From: Catenulispora sp. EB89
GTDB lineage: Bacteria; Actinomycetota; Actinomycetes; Streptomycetales; Catenulisporaceae
DNA length: 64,000 nt
Direction: 5' to 3'
NCBI RefSeq assembly: GCF_041261445.1
Contig: NZ_JBGCCU010000038.1
Location: 32,079 to 96,078 of the forward strand
Below the pieces are notes generated by a model that was not told the DNA's origin, did no database searches, and worked only from the letters and a program-made list of their open reading frames with translations. The position numbers and the translations under genes are program-made. This document shows, one piece after another, positions 1 to 9,370 of the stretch. How positions within the stretch are numbered: position 1 is the first letter of the stretch; each line of letters begins with the position of its first letter.

Positions 1-1
1 C

Positions 2-901
2 AAGGTCTATCAGCTCCCTGCGAACACGCAGACCATCCCGATGGTCTACTACCGCAAGTCGATGTTCGCCAAGGCCGGCATCACCGGCACGCCGACCACC
101 TACCAGCAGCTCCTGGACGACTCGGCCAAGCTCAAGACGGCGGGCCTGCTGCCGTTCCAGGTCGGCGGCGGCTCCGACGCCTTCGCCGCGGTCCTGCCGC
201 TGTCCGCCACCGTGGCCACCCAGGTCTACCGCCAGGACCCGAACTGGCTCGTCGACCGGCACACCGGCAAGGTGAAGTTCTCCGACCCGGACTTCGTCGA
301 CGCCCTGCAGCGGGTCGGCGACCTGGCGTCCAAGGGCTACATCGACCGCGCGGGCCTGTCCCGCAACTATGCCGACAGCCAGAAGGCGTTCCTGGACGGC
401 AGCGGCGCGATGTACCCGATGGGCATCTGGTTCGCCTCGGCCGCCGACGCCAGCCCGATCAAGGACGACATCGGCGTGTTCGCCTGGCCCACCGACGACG
501 GCAAGGTCGTCATGCCCGCCTACACCGGCGGCGGCCTGGAGGTCAGCGCGCACGCCAAGAACCTGGACCTGGCCAAGAAGTTCGCCCTGGCCTTCCAGCT
601 GGACAAGGCGAACCTGGACAACAACGTGCTCAGCGACGCGCTCTTCCCGGCGATCAAGGGCTACACCCCGCCGACCACGACCGGCCCGGTGTTCAACGAG
701 TCCTACCAGCTCTACCAGCAGGCGCAGCAGACCGGCACGGTCGTGAAGGCCTTCAGCTGGGAGTCCGGCGACGACGCGCTGCTGCCCGGCATGGTCGACG
801 TCGTCTACGGCGCCGTCGAGGACGTGATGCTCGGCCGGAAGTCCGCCAAGGACGCCGCGTCGTACCTGGACTCCGAGTGGGCGAAGCAGGCGTCGAGCTG
901 A
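2..901 (+). CDS. ABC transporter sugar-binding protein (5' truncated)
   Basis: This is the C-terminal 299 residues of a family 1 extracellular solute-binding protein; the start and any lipoprotein signal lie before the window. The frame is open from base 2 and ends TGA at 899-901. The stretch VYYRKSMFAKAGI near the left edge and the GAMYPMGIWF segment are typical of carbohydrate-binding lipoproteins that deliver sugars to MalF/MalG-type permeases. Two such permeases lie downstream in the same operon (7533-9361), so it is very likely their partner. Its stop overlaps the ThuA start by one base. The ligand cannot be read from sequence; the flanking glycosidases suggest an oligosaccharide containing fucose or galactose. 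Confidence 0.9.
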   Translation, partial: KVYQLPANTQTIPMVYYRKSMFAKAGITGTPTTYQQLLDDSAKLKTAGLLPFQVGGGSDAFAAVLPLSATVATQVYRQDPNWLVDRHTGKVKFSDPDFVDALQRVGDLASKGYIDRAGLSRNYADSQKAFLDGSGAMYPMGIWFASAADASPIKDDIGVFAWPTDDGKVVMPAYTGGGLEVSAHAKNLDLAKKFALAFQLDKANLDNNVLSDALFPAIKGYTPPTTTGPVFNESYQLYQQAQQTGTVVKAFSWESGDDALLPGMVDVVYGAVEDVMLGRKSAKDAASYLDSEWAKQASS

Positions 902-1629
902 TGCGCGTCCTGGTCTTCAACGAGAACCACCACGAACTCACCCGCCCCGAGATCGCCGAACGCTACCCGCTCGGCATCCACGGCACCGTCGCCGCCGCGC
1001 TCGAAGACCGTCTGGGCCCCGCGGCCGACATCACCACCGCGACCCAGGACCAGCCCGGCTACGGCCTGACGCCGGCGGCCGTCGAGGACACCGACGTCCT
1101 CATCTGGTGGAGCCACCTGCTGCACGCCGAGATGGACGACGAGACGATCGACCGCGTCCGCCGCGGCGTCCTGGACGGCATGGGCCTGGTGGTCCTGCAC
1201 TCCGGCGCCGGCTCGAAGCTGTTCACGTCGCTCATGGGCACCAGCTGCGACCGCCGCTGGCGGCACGGCGAGGACCGGCACCTGGTGTGGACGGTCAAGC
1301 CCGGCCACCCGGTCGCGGCCGGCATCCCGCAGCCGCTGGTGATCCCGCACGACGAGATGTACGGCGAACCCTTCGACATCCCCGATCCGGACGAACTGGT
1401 CTTCGTGTCCTCCTTCAGCGGCGGCGAGGTGTTCCGCAGCGGCGCCTGCTTCACCCGCGGCGCCGGCCGGATCTTCTACTTCGGTGCCGGCGACCAGGAA
1501 TGCCCGGTCTACCACCAGAAGGAGGTCCAGGACGTGATCGCCAACGCCGTGCGCTGGGCGGCCCCGACCGGCCCGATCGGCGGGCACTTCGTGGACGCGC
1601 CCTCGCCGGTCGGGTGGTGGGAGCGGTGA
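901..1629 (+). CDS. ThuA-like domain protein
   Basis: A 242-residue protein of the ThuA family, which has a class I glutamine amidotransferase-like fold. It starts at the ATG overlapping the previous stop (TGATG); an in-frame ATG 24 bases upstream is less likely. Visible family features are the N-terminal MRVLVFNEN strand, the DVLIWWSH segment, the LVVLHSG strand-turn and the HDEMYGEPF segment. ThuA is known from trehalose and sucrose use in rhizobia, where with a Gfo/Idh/MocA partner (ThuB) it acts on 3-keto sugars. The next gene here is exactly such an oxidoreductase, overlapping by 4 bases, so a keto-sugar role is likely but the substrate is unknown. Confidence 0.85.
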   Translation: MRVLVFNENHHELTRPEIAERYPLGIHGTVAAALEDRLGPAADITTATQDQPGYGLTPAAVEDTDVLIWWSHLLHAEMDDETIDRVRRGVLDGMGLVVLHSGAGSKLFTSLMGTSCDRRWRHGEDRHLVWTVKPGHPVAAGIPQPLVIPHDEMYGEPFDIPDPDELVFVSSFSGGEVFRSGACFTRGAGRIFYFGAGDQECPVYHQKEVQDVIANAVRWAAPTGPIGGHFVDAPSPVGWWER

Positions 1630-2675
1630 GCGGGTTCGCCACGGTCAGCACGCCCGGACCGCTGCGCGCGGTCATCGTCGGCGCCGGCTTCATGGGCCGG
1701 AACTGGGCCCGCGAGATCGCCCGGCAGCCCGACACCGAGCTCGTCGGCTGGGTCGACCTGGACCCGGCGGCGCTGGCCGAGGCGGTGAAGGAAGCCGGTC
1801 CGGAAGCCGCCGGCAGCATCGCGACCGGCACCGATCTGGTCGCGATGCTCACCGGACTCGCCCCGGACATCGTCTTCAACAGCGCCCCGCCGGCCGCGCA
1901 CCGCACGGTCACCACATCAGCCCTCGAACACGGCTGCGCGGTCCTGTCCGAGAAGCCGATGGCCATGACGCTCGCCGAGGCCCGCCAGCTGGTCGCCGTC
2001 TCGGAACGCACCGGCCGGCTGCTCGCCGTGACCCAGGACCGGCGCCAGCTCTCCGGCACCCGCGCGCTGAAGGACGCGGCCCGCCGCCTGGCCCCGCTCA
2101 CCCGCCTCGAAATCGACTTCCGTCTCCCGCACCGCGCCGGCCCCTACGTCCATCTGTGGGACGAGCCGCTGCTACGCGAGATGGCCATCCACCTGTTCGA
2201 CGCGGCGCGCGCCGTCACCGGCGCCGACGCGCGATCGGTGTTCTGCACCGCCTACCGCACGCCGTGGTCCTGGTACCCCGGCAACGACTCCGCCGAGGCC
2301 CTGTTCCAGATGGACGACGGCCTGCACTTCGCCTTCACCGGCTGCTGGACCGCGCGCTCGGACTTCACGTCCTGGACCGGCCGCTGGTACCTGGAAGGCG
2401 CCGGCGGCTCGGCGAGCTGGGACGGTCTCGGCGCGCCGGTGCTCACCCCGGCGCGCGACGAGGGGGAGCCCGAGCCCGCCTCCGAGACGCTGCCGGTCGA
2501 ACCGCAGTCCCCTGAGTTCCCCGGCCTGGCCGAGGTGCTCGCCGGATTCGTCCACGCCCTGCGCACCGGCGAGGCCCCGGACGGCGAGTGCCACGACAAC
2601 CTGCGCAGCCTGGCCATGGTCGAGGCGGCCGTCGCCTCCTCGCAGTTCGCCCAACCCGTCGTCGTCGAGAACTGA
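1626..2675 (+). CDS. Gfo/Idh/MocA family oxidoreductase
   Basis: A 349-residue NAD(P)-dependent sugar oxidoreductase. The GTG start overlaps the thuA-like stop (GTGA, 4 bases), showing translational coupling. The Rossmann motif GAGFMG lies at residues 19-24 and the family's catalytic EKP motif at 109-111, within the segment LSEKPMAMTLAEA. The C-terminal half has the expected alpha/beta substrate domain. With the ThuA protein it forms a ThuA/ThuB-like pair that probably oxidises a sugar or glycoside, often at C3, in the cytoplasm. The frame stays open upstream to 1107, but that part is a shadow of the ThuA gene. Confidence 0.88.
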   Translation: MSGFATVSTPGPLRAVIVGAGFMGRNWAREIARQPDTELVGWVDLDPAALAEAVKEAGPEAAGSIATGTDLVAMLTGLAPDIVFNSAPPAAHRTVTTSALEHGCAVLSEKPMAMTLAEARQLVAVSERTGRLLAVTQDRRQLSGTRALKDAARRLAPLTRLEIDFRLPHRAGPYVHLWDEPLLREMAIHLFDAARAVTGADARSVFCTAYRTPWSWYPGNDSAEALFQMDDGLHFAFTGCWTARSDFTSWTGRWYLEGAGGSASWDGLGAPVLTPARDEGEPEPASETLPVEPQSPEFPGLAEVLAGFVHALRTGEAPDGECHDNLRSLAMVEAAVASSQFAQPVVVEN

Positions 2676-2708
2676 GATCCCGCAACGCGCTTTGAAGGGA
2701 GAACAGCC

Positions 2709-5093
2709 ATGACCTCCATCAGCCGACGCGCCGTGCTCGCCGCTACCGCCGGGGCCGGTGCGTCCACCATCGCCGGCGTCACCTTCGCCTCTCCTGCTTC
2801 CGCAGCCGCCGACTGCCGGCCCGGGACCTCCGGGACCGGAGTCCGCTGGCCGGACGTGCAGCGCCAACTGGCCGCGGTGAACCCGCGGGTGAGCGCGCCG
2901 ATCCAGAAGGTCGTCACGAACAAGTACTCGCCGGGCATGCTGCTGGGCAACGGCGACATCGGCGTGGTCGTCGGCGACTCCTCGGCCGCGCAGCAGACCT
3001 TCCACTTCGGCAAGAGCGACTTCTGGGGCAACAACCGCAAGACCACGAGCCCGCTCGTCTGGCAGAACTCGATCCTGCCGGTCGGCGCGCTCACCGTCTC
3101 GGTGCCCGGCGCCGCCGCGGCGGCCACCGGCTACTTGATGGTCACCGACATCGCCACCGCGCAGGTCACGTCGGTGCTGCCGCTCACGAACGGCACGCTG
3201 ACCCTCACCTCCTGGACCGCCGACGACGACAACGTCCTGATCACCGAGATCTCCTCGGCGCACGGCGACCCCGACCTGACGCTGAGCGCCGGCGTGGTGC
3301 TGCCGGACGATCCGGCCTACCCCTCGGCGGCCGGCGCCACGGGAAACGCCCTGTGGCTGACGCGGCAGAACAACGCGGTCGGCTACGGCGACGTCAGCTA
3401 CAAGGCGTCAGTCGCCTCGGCCACGGTCGTCATGAACCGCTCGTTCGCTGCCACCAGCTCGACGACCACGACCACGACCGCGAACGGCACCTTCGTCCTT
3501 CCCGGCGGCGGCAAAGCGGTCCTGCTGACCGCATTCCGCTCGCACGGCCAGGACCTCTCCGACCCGAGCCCCGCGCCGACCCCGGACGACCTCCGCGACC
3601 AGGCGATAGCAGCCGCGACGGCGATCAGCGAACGCCGGCTGCGCGAAGTACGCGCCGAGCACCATGCTTTCTGGACCGACTTCTGGACCCGTTCCAGCGT
3701 CGTGCTCGGCGACTCGCAGCTGGAAGCCTTCTATTTCAACGCGCAGTACGTCCTGGGCAGCGCCACCCGAGTCGGCGTCCACAACCCGCCGTCGCTGTGG
3801 GCCGCCTGGACCACCAACGACACCCCGAACTGGGGCGGCCGCTACTTCCTGAACTACAACGAGGAAGCCCTCTACTACGGCGCCTTCTCCTCGAACCACG
3901 CCGACCTGTCCGAGCCCTACCGGCGGATGATCCTCAACGAGGTCGCCTGGCAGCGGAACACGACTCACGGCGCCGGGTATCAGGGCACAGCGTTCCAGCG
4001 CAGCCTGCCGCCGTTCCACCTCTACCAGACGCCTCCGGCGCCGGTCCCGGTCGCGGCGGCCAAGGACTACAAGAAGCTCCCCGCCGACCAGAAGTCCAAC
4101 GGCACGTTCGGCGCGCTCCCGCTGATCTGGCACTGGGAGTACACCCGCGACCGGGCCTACCTCCGCGACGAGCTCTACCCGCTGCTGAAGGAACTCGACG
4201 CGTTCTGGCGCGACTTCGCGGTGTGGGACGGCACGCGTTGGGTCTTCCAGCACACCTCCGCGCATGAAGGCGGCGACGACACCAACCCCAACCTGGACCT
4301 CGGCTTCGCGCGCAAGGTCGTCAACACCCTGCTGGACACCTCCGTCGTCCTCGGCGTCGATGCCGACCTGCGTCCGGTCTGGCGGGACTTCCTCGCCAAA
4401 CTGAGCGCCTACCCGACCGGCACGTACAACGGCGTCACGGTCTTCTACACCGGCGAGGTCATCAACAACCCGGGCGTGCCGGACACGTTCGAGCCCGGCA
4501 ACCAGCCGATCAACATGGAAGGCGTCATCTTCCCCGGCGAGCAGTGCTCCATCGGCGGCGACCCGATGCTGCTCCAGTACGCCGTCAATTCCCTGACACA
4601 GATGAACTCCTGGGGCGTGACCCCCGGCGGCAACTCCAACAACGGCTTCTGCAAGGAGTTCGTCATCGCCGCGCGCGTCGGCTGGCCGGTCGAGGACCTG
4701 CTGCAGAAGCTCAAGGCGTCCATCGCCTACCTGTGGCGGCCCACCAACAACACGGTCTTCCAGGGCGGCGGCGGGATCGAGACCACCGGCACCACCGAGG
4801 CGCTGAACTCGATGCTGCTGCAGAGCGAGGACGGCGTGATCCGGGTCTTCCCGTGCTGGCCCGCGGCCCGCGACGCGTCGTTCACGCTGTTGGCCAAGGG
4901 CGGGTTCCTGGTCAGTGCCGAGCAGCGCGGGGGAGTGGTCGAGCACATCCGGCTGCACAGCCAGGCCGGCGGCGACGTCACGCTCCAGCTGCCGTGGAAG
5001 TCCGGATCGGGCGGACGGGTCACGTTCCGCACCGTTGCCGGCCGCACCTACAACATCACTCCGAAGGGAAGGTGGGACGAAGATGCGCAGTGA
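2709..5093 (+). CDS. Tat-exported GH95-like glycoside hydrolase, copy 1
   Basis: A 794-residue secreted enzyme. The N-terminus has a Tat signal (SRRAVLAAT, then a hydrophobic stretch and an ASA cleavage region). The body follows GH95 (alpha-L-fucosidase/galactosidase) architecture by eye: an N-terminal beta domain with LLGNGDIG, then an alpha/alpha barrel. An N-x-N pair (N382, N384) sits where GH95 has its paired catalytic Asn, and SAHEGG (E520) where GH95 has its SPEN catalytic Glu. The match is remote enough that a related six-hairpin family is possible. It is preceded by a good ribosome site (AAGGGAGAA) and overlaps the second copy by 11 bases. The substrate is probably a fucosyl or galactosyl glycan. 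Confidence 0.75.
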   Translation: MTSISRRAVLAATAGAGASTIAGVTFASPASAAADCRPGTSGTGVRWPDVQRQLAAVNPRVSAPIQKVVTNKYSPGMLLGNGDIGVVVGDSSAAQQTFHFGKSDFWGNNRKTTSPLVWQNSILPVGALTVSVPGAAAAATGYLMVTDIATAQVTSVLPLTNGTLTLTSWTADDDNVLITEISSAHGDPDLTLSAGVVLPDDPAYPSAAGATGNALWLTRQNNAVGYGDVSYKASVASATVVMNRSFAATSSTTTTTTANGTFVLPGGGKAVLLTAFRSHGQDLSDPSPAPTPDDLRDQAIAAATAISERRLREVRAEHHAFWTDFWTRSSVVLGDSQLEAFYFNAQYVLGSATRVGVHNPPSLWAAWTTNDTPNWGGRYFLNYNEEALYYGAFSSNHADLSEPYRRMILNEVAWQRNTTHGAGYQGTAFQRSLPPFHLYQTPPAPVPVAAAKDYKKLPADQKSNGTFGALPLIWHWEYTRDRAYLRDELYPLLKELDAFWRDFAVWDGTRWVFQHTSAHEGGDDTNPNLDLGFARKVVNTLLDTSVVLGVDADLRPVWRDFLAKLSAYPTGTYNGVTVFYTGEVINNPGVPDTFEPGNQPINMEGVIFPGEQCSIGGDPMLLQYAVNSLTQMNSWGVTPGGNSNNGFCKEFVIAARVGWPVEDLLQKLKASIAYLWRPTNNTVFQGGGGIETTGTTEALNSMLLQSEDGVIRVFPCWPAARDASFTLLAKGGFLVSAEQRGGVVEHIRLHSQAGGDVTLQLPWKSGSGGRVTFRTVAGRTYNITPKGRWDEDAQ

Positions 5094-7536
5094 CAAGTAC
5101 CCGCTCGTCGGTCGGCGCGCGGTGCTCGGGGGTGCGGCGGCCGGAGTCGGCGCGGTCCTGGTCGGGGCCGGCGCCGAAGTGGCGCGCGCGACCGGCTCTC
5201 GCGCCGGCGCCGAGGCCGCCGCCACGGCCGCCACGGCCGCCGCGACCGCCACCGGCATCAGCTGGCCCGCCGTCCAGGCCCAGCTCGCCGCCGTGAACCC
5301 GCACGTCACCAAGCCGATATCGGGCGTCGTCACGAGCAAGTACACGCCGGGCATGCTGCTGGGCAACGGTGATCTCGGCGTGGTCGTCGGCGACTCCTCG
5401 GCGACCCAGCAGACCTTCTCCTTCGGCAAGAGCGACTTCTGGGGCAGCGACCGCAAGACGACGAGCCCGCTCGTCTGGCAGCCGTCGATCCTGCCGGTCG
5501 GGAAGCTGACCGTGGCGGCGTCCGGCGCGAGCGCGGCGTCCAGCGGCTACTCGATGACCACGGATCTGGCCGGGGCGACGGTCACGAGCGTGCTCGCGCT
5601 GTCGAACGCCACGGTCACGCTGAAGTCGTGGACCGCCGACAACGACAACGTCCTGATCACCCAGCTGTCGTCCAAGGCGGGCAGCTCGTCGGTCAGCCTG
5701 ACGGCGACCGTCACGCTGCCGGTCGACTCGGCCTTTCCGTCCGGCGCGGGCGCGCTCAACGGCACCCAGCTGTGGCTGACCCGGCAGAACAACACCTCCG
5801 GCAACGGCAACGTCAGCATGCAGGCCACCGCGGCCTCCGCGACGCAGCTCGTGGGTGCCAAGTTCACCAAGACCAGCACCTCGAAGACGTCCTCGCAGAC
5901 CTCTGCGACCGGCACCTTCACCCTCGCCGGCGGAGCGACGGCCACGCTCGTGACCGCCTTCCGCTCGCACGCGCAGGACGTCTCCGACTCGTCCACCGCG
6001 CCGACGCCGACGCAGCTGCGCGACCAAGCGGTCACCGCCTCCACGGCCATCGACGCGACGTGGATCACCGGCGCCGCGAGCACGCACGCGGCGTTCTGGC
6101 AGGACTTCTGGACACGTTCCAGCATCGTCGTCGGCGATTCGCAGCTGGAAGCCTTCTATTTCAACGCGCAGTACGTCCTGGGCAGCGCGACCCGATCCGG
6201 CGTGCACAACCCGCCGTCGCTCTGGGCCCAGTGGCTCACCAACGACACCCCGAGCTGGGGTGGCCGCTACTTCCTGAACTACAACCAGGAAGCCCTGTAC
6301 TACGGCGCCTTCTCCTCGAACCACGCCGAACTCTCCGAGCCCTACCGCCGCCTGATCTACAACGAAGTCCCCTGGCAGCGGAACACGACGCACGGCGCGG
6401 GATATCAGGGCACGGCGTTCCAACGCAGCATGACTCCGTTCCACCTGTACGAGACCCAGCCCTCGACAGTCCCGGTCGCGTCCAAGAAGGACTACACGAA
6501 GCTGCCCGCCGACCAGAAGTCCAACGGCACCTTCGCGGCGTTGCCGCTGATCTGGCACTGGGAGTACACCCGCGACACCACCTACCTCCAGACCCAGCTG
6601 TATCCGCTGCTGAAGGAGCTGGACGCGTTCTGGCGCGACTTCGCGGTCTTCGACGGCAAGCGCTACGTGTTCCAGCACTCGTCGGCCCACGAAGGCGGCG
6701 ACGACACCAACCCGAACCTGGACCTCGGGTTCGCGCGCAAGGTCATCAACACCCTGCTGGAGACCTCGGCGATCCTCGGCGTGGACGCGAACATGCAGTC
6801 CACCTGGCAGAGCTTCCTGGCCAAGCTCAGCGCCTATCCGACCGGGACCTACAACGGCGTCACGGTCTTCTACACCGCCGAGGTCATCAACAACCCGAGC
6901 CTGCCGGACAAGTTCGAACCCGGGAACCAGCCGATCAACATGGAAGGCGTGATCTTCCCCGGCGAGCAGTGCTCGATCGGCGGGGACGCCACCCTCCTGC
7001 AGTACGCGATCAATTCCCTGACCCAGATGAACTCCTGGGGCGTCACGTCGGGAGGCAACTCCAACAACGGCTTCTGCAAGGAGTTCACCATCGCGGCCCG
7101 CGTCGGCTGGCCGGCCGAGGACCTGGTGCAGAAGGTCAAGGCCTCGATCGCGCACCTGTGGCGGTCGAGCAACGACACCGACTTCCAGGGCGGCGGCGGC
7201 ATCGAGACGTCCGGGACGATCGAGACGCTGAACTCGATGCTGATGCAGAGCGAGGCCGGCGCGATCCGGGTCTTCCCGTGCTGGCCGACCGCGCGCGACG
7301 CGTCGTTCACGCTGCTGGCCAAGGGCGCGTTCCTGGTGAGCAGCGCGATCAGCGGCGGCACGGTGGCCTCGGTCGGCATCACCAGCCAGACCGGCGGGAG
7401 CGCGACGCTGGTGCTTCCGTGGAACACCGGCTCGGCGACCGTCACCGCGAACGGATCCTCTGTCCCCGTCACGGTCTCCGGTGGTCGGGCCACATTCGCC
7501 ACCACGGCGGGCACCACGTACAAGGTCACCCCATGA
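5083..7536 (+). CDS. Tat-exported GH95-like glycoside hydrolase, copy 2
   Basis: An 817-residue paralogue of the preceding gene, similar over its whole length. I place the start at the ATG at 5083, which follows the ribosome site GAAGGGAAGG; this overlaps copy 1 by 11 bases. The signal GRRAVLGG is a Tat twin-arginine motif. The N-x-N pair falls at N399/N401 and the SAHEGG glutamate at E537. Unlike copy 1 it has a longer C-terminal beta domain. Retention of all candidate catalytic residues in both copies suggests two active enzymes with differing linkage or chain preference rather than a decaying duplicate. Confidence 0.75.
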   Translation: MRSDKYPLVGRRAVLGGAAAGVGAVLVGAGAEVARATGSRAGAEAAATAATAAATATGISWPAVQAQLAAVNPHVTKPISGVVTSKYTPGMLLGNGDLGVVVGDSSATQQTFSFGKSDFWGSDRKTTSPLVWQPSILPVGKLTVAASGASAASSGYSMTTDLAGATVTSVLALSNATVTLKSWTADNDNVLITQLSSKAGSSSVSLTATVTLPVDSAFPSGAGALNGTQLWLTRQNNTSGNGNVSMQATAASATQLVGAKFTKTSTSKTSSQTSATGTFTLAGGATATLVTAFRSHAQDVSDSSTAPTPTQLRDQAVTASTAIDATWITGAASTHAAFWQDFWTRSSIVVGDSQLEAFYFNAQYVLGSATRSGVHNPPSLWAQWLTNDTPSWGGRYFLNYNQEALYYGAFSSNHAELSEPYRRLIYNEVPWQRNTTHGAGYQGTAFQRSMTPFHLYETQPSTVPVASKKDYTKLPADQKSNGTFAALPLIWHWEYTRDTTYLQTQLYPLLKELDAFWRDFAVFDGKRYVFQHSSAHEGGDDTNPNLDLGFARKVINTLLETSAILGVDANMQSTWQSFLAKLSAYPTGTYNGVTVFYTAEVINNPSLPDKFEPGNQPINMEGVIFPGEQCSIGGDATLLQYAINSLTQMNSWGVTSGGNSNNGFCKEFTIAARVGWPAEDLVQKVKASIAHLWRSSNDTDFQGGGGIETSGTIETLNSMLMQSEAGAIRVFPCWPTARDASFTLLAKGAFLVSSAISGGTVASVGITSQTGGSATLVLPWNTGSATVTANGSSVPVTVSGGRATFATTAGTTYKVTP

Positions 7537-8480
7537 CAGCACTGCAAGGCTCGTTACCAGGCACACCGCACGGTTCGCCGCAGTCTGCACGGAAGTCCGC
7601 ACGGAACCGGCGCGCGAACCTGGGGTACTTCCTCGGGTTCGGCGCGCCGGGGCTCCTGTTCTACGCGTGCTTCGTGTTCGCGCCACTGGTGCTGAGCGTC
7701 GGCTACAGCTTCACCAACGCCGACGCGTTCCTGCCCCACACGAAGTTCACCGGCCTGCACAACTACGTGAAGCTGCTCGGCGATCCGGACTTCCGGATGC
7801 AGCTGCGGGTCACCACGATCCTGACGCTGATCATCGTGATCGTGCCGAACGTCGCGGGCCTGGCGATCGCCGTGCTGCTGAACCGCAACGGCCGGCTCTA
7901 CCGCGCGCTGCGGACGGTGTTCTTCGTACCGGTCGTGCTGAGCTCCGTGGTGGTGTCGGTGGTGTGGCAGGCCATGCTCACCGACGGCGGGCTGCTCGAC
8001 ACGGTGCTGGGCTCGATGGGGGTCCAGCATCCGCCGGGCTGGCTGTCCGACCCGTCGATCGCGCTGTACTCGGTGGGGTCGATCGCGAGCTGGCAGCTGC
8101 TGGGCTTCTGCACCGTCGTGTACCTCGCCGGGCTGCAAGGCGTGCCGGACGAACTGCTGGAGGCGGCGGCGATCGACGGGGCCGGCCGCTGGACCCGGTT
8201 CCGGCGGGTCACCTGGCCGATGCTGGCGCCGGCCCTGACCATCAATACCGTGATGCTGCTGATCACCGGCTTCAAGACCTACGACTACATCCAGGTGATC
8301 ACGCACGGCGGCCCCGGGACCGGGACCACGGCGACGGTCGCGTACGGCGTGATCCAGACCGGGTTCACCGAGAACAAGACCGGGATGGCCTCGGCGATGG
8401 CGGTGCTGATGCTGCTCGTCGTCGCGGTGGTGTCGAGCGTGGCGCTGCGGCTTCTGCAACGTCGGGAGGTGGAGCTGTGA
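7533..8480 (+). CDS. Carbohydrate ABC transporter permease (MalF type)
   Basis: A 315-residue inner-membrane permease. Its ATG overlaps the preceding stop (ATGA). It shows about six hydrophobic segments and the EAA loop EAAAIDGAGRWTRFRRVTWP that docks on the ATPase. It pairs with the next permease and the binding protein at the left edge to import a sugar released by the secreted glycosidases. No ATPase gene is present. In streptomycetes a shared ATPase (MsiK) serves many such systems, and the same is inferred here. Confidence 0.93.
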   Translation: MTALQGSLPGTPHGSPQSARKSARNRRANLGYFLGFGAPGLLFYACFVFAPLVLSVGYSFTNADAFLPHTKFTGLHNYVKLLGDPDFRMQLRVTTILTLIIVIVPNVAGLAIAVLLNRNGRLYRALRTVFFVPVVLSSVVVSVVWQAMLTDGGLLDTVLGSMGVQHPPGWLSDPSIALYSVGSIASWQLLGFCTVVYLAGLQGVPDELLEAAAIDGAGRWTRFRRVTWPMLAPALTINTVMLLITGFKTYDYIQVITHGGPGTGTTATVAYGVIQTGFTENKTGMASAMAVLMLLVVAVVSSVALRLLQRREVEL

Positions 8481-9361
8481 CGGCGGTGGTCGAGAAAGCA
8501 GAGCGCACTGTGCGGGAGGCCTCCGCCCGCCGCGACGAGTCCCGCGCGCCGTGGGTGCGGCCGCTGGTCGCGCTGGTCGTCACGGCGGTGTTCGCGGTGC
8601 CGCTGTACCTGGTCGTGGTGAACGTGTTCAAGCCCGGCGGCCACATCACCGGCTCCCCGGCGTCGGTGCCGTGGCCGCCGACCCTGGACAACCTGAAGGC
8701 GGCGCTGGACCGGCCGGACAACCTCTACTGGGACGGCCTGGTCAACAGCGCCGAGATCACCACGGTCTCGATCGTCGTGCTCGCCGTCCTGTCCGCGATG
8801 CTCGGCCACTACCTGGCCCGCACCCGGAGCCGGTTCGCCCGCGTGACACTGCTGGTGCTGCTGGCCGGGCTGATGGTCCCGCCGCAGGTGATCCTGGTCC
8901 CGGTGGTGCGGATCCTGCGGCTGACCCACCTGATGACGACGCTGACCGGGATGGTCGCGTTCAACGTCGGGTACTACATCCCCTTCGGCGTGTTCGTGTT
9001 CGCCGGCTTCATCCGCTCGATCCCGATCGAGCTGGAGGAGGCCGCCGCGCTGGACGGCGCCGGACGCTGGCGCACGTTCTGGACCGTCGTCTTCCCGCTG
9101 CTGCGGCCGGCGACGGCGAGCGTGCTGATCTTCCTCGGGGTGTGGATCTGGAACGACTTCCTGGATCCGCTGATCATCCTCGGGCCGGTCGGCGGGACCA
9201 CGGTCACCGTCGGCGTCTACCGGGCCCTCGGCGAGCACCAGTCGAACTACGGCCAGCTGTTCGGCCTGATGTTCCTGGCGGCGCTGCCGGTGGTCGTCTT
9301 CTACTTCCTGTTGCAGAAGCACTTCGTCAAGGGCCTGACCGGCGGCGCGGTCAAGGGCTGA
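8477..9361 (+). CDS. Carbohydrate ABC transporter permease (MalG type)
   Basis: A 294-residue permease starting at a GTG that overlaps the MalF-type stop (GTGA). It has six predicted membrane segments and the EAA motif EEAAALDGAGRWRTFWTVVFP. The N-terminal 30 residues are charged and cytoplasmic. It forms the second half of the heterodimeric sugar channel with the upstream gene. The tight overlap suggests equimolar synthesis. Confidence 0.93.
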   Translation: MTAVVEKAERTVREASARRDESRAPWVRPLVALVVTAVFAVPLYLVVVNVFKPGGHITGSPASVPWPPTLDNLKAALDRPDNLYWDGLVNSAEITTVSIVVLAVLSAMLGHYLARTRSRFARVTLLVLLAGLMVPPQVILVPVVRILRLTHLMTTLTGMVAFNVGYYIPFGVFVFAGFIRSIPIELEEAAALDGAGRWRTFWTVVFPLLRPATASVLIFLGVWIWNDFLDPLIILGPVGGTTVTVGVYRALGEHQSNYGQLFGLMFLAALPVVVFYFLLQKHFVKGLTGGAVKG

Positions 9362-9370
9362 AAGGGAATC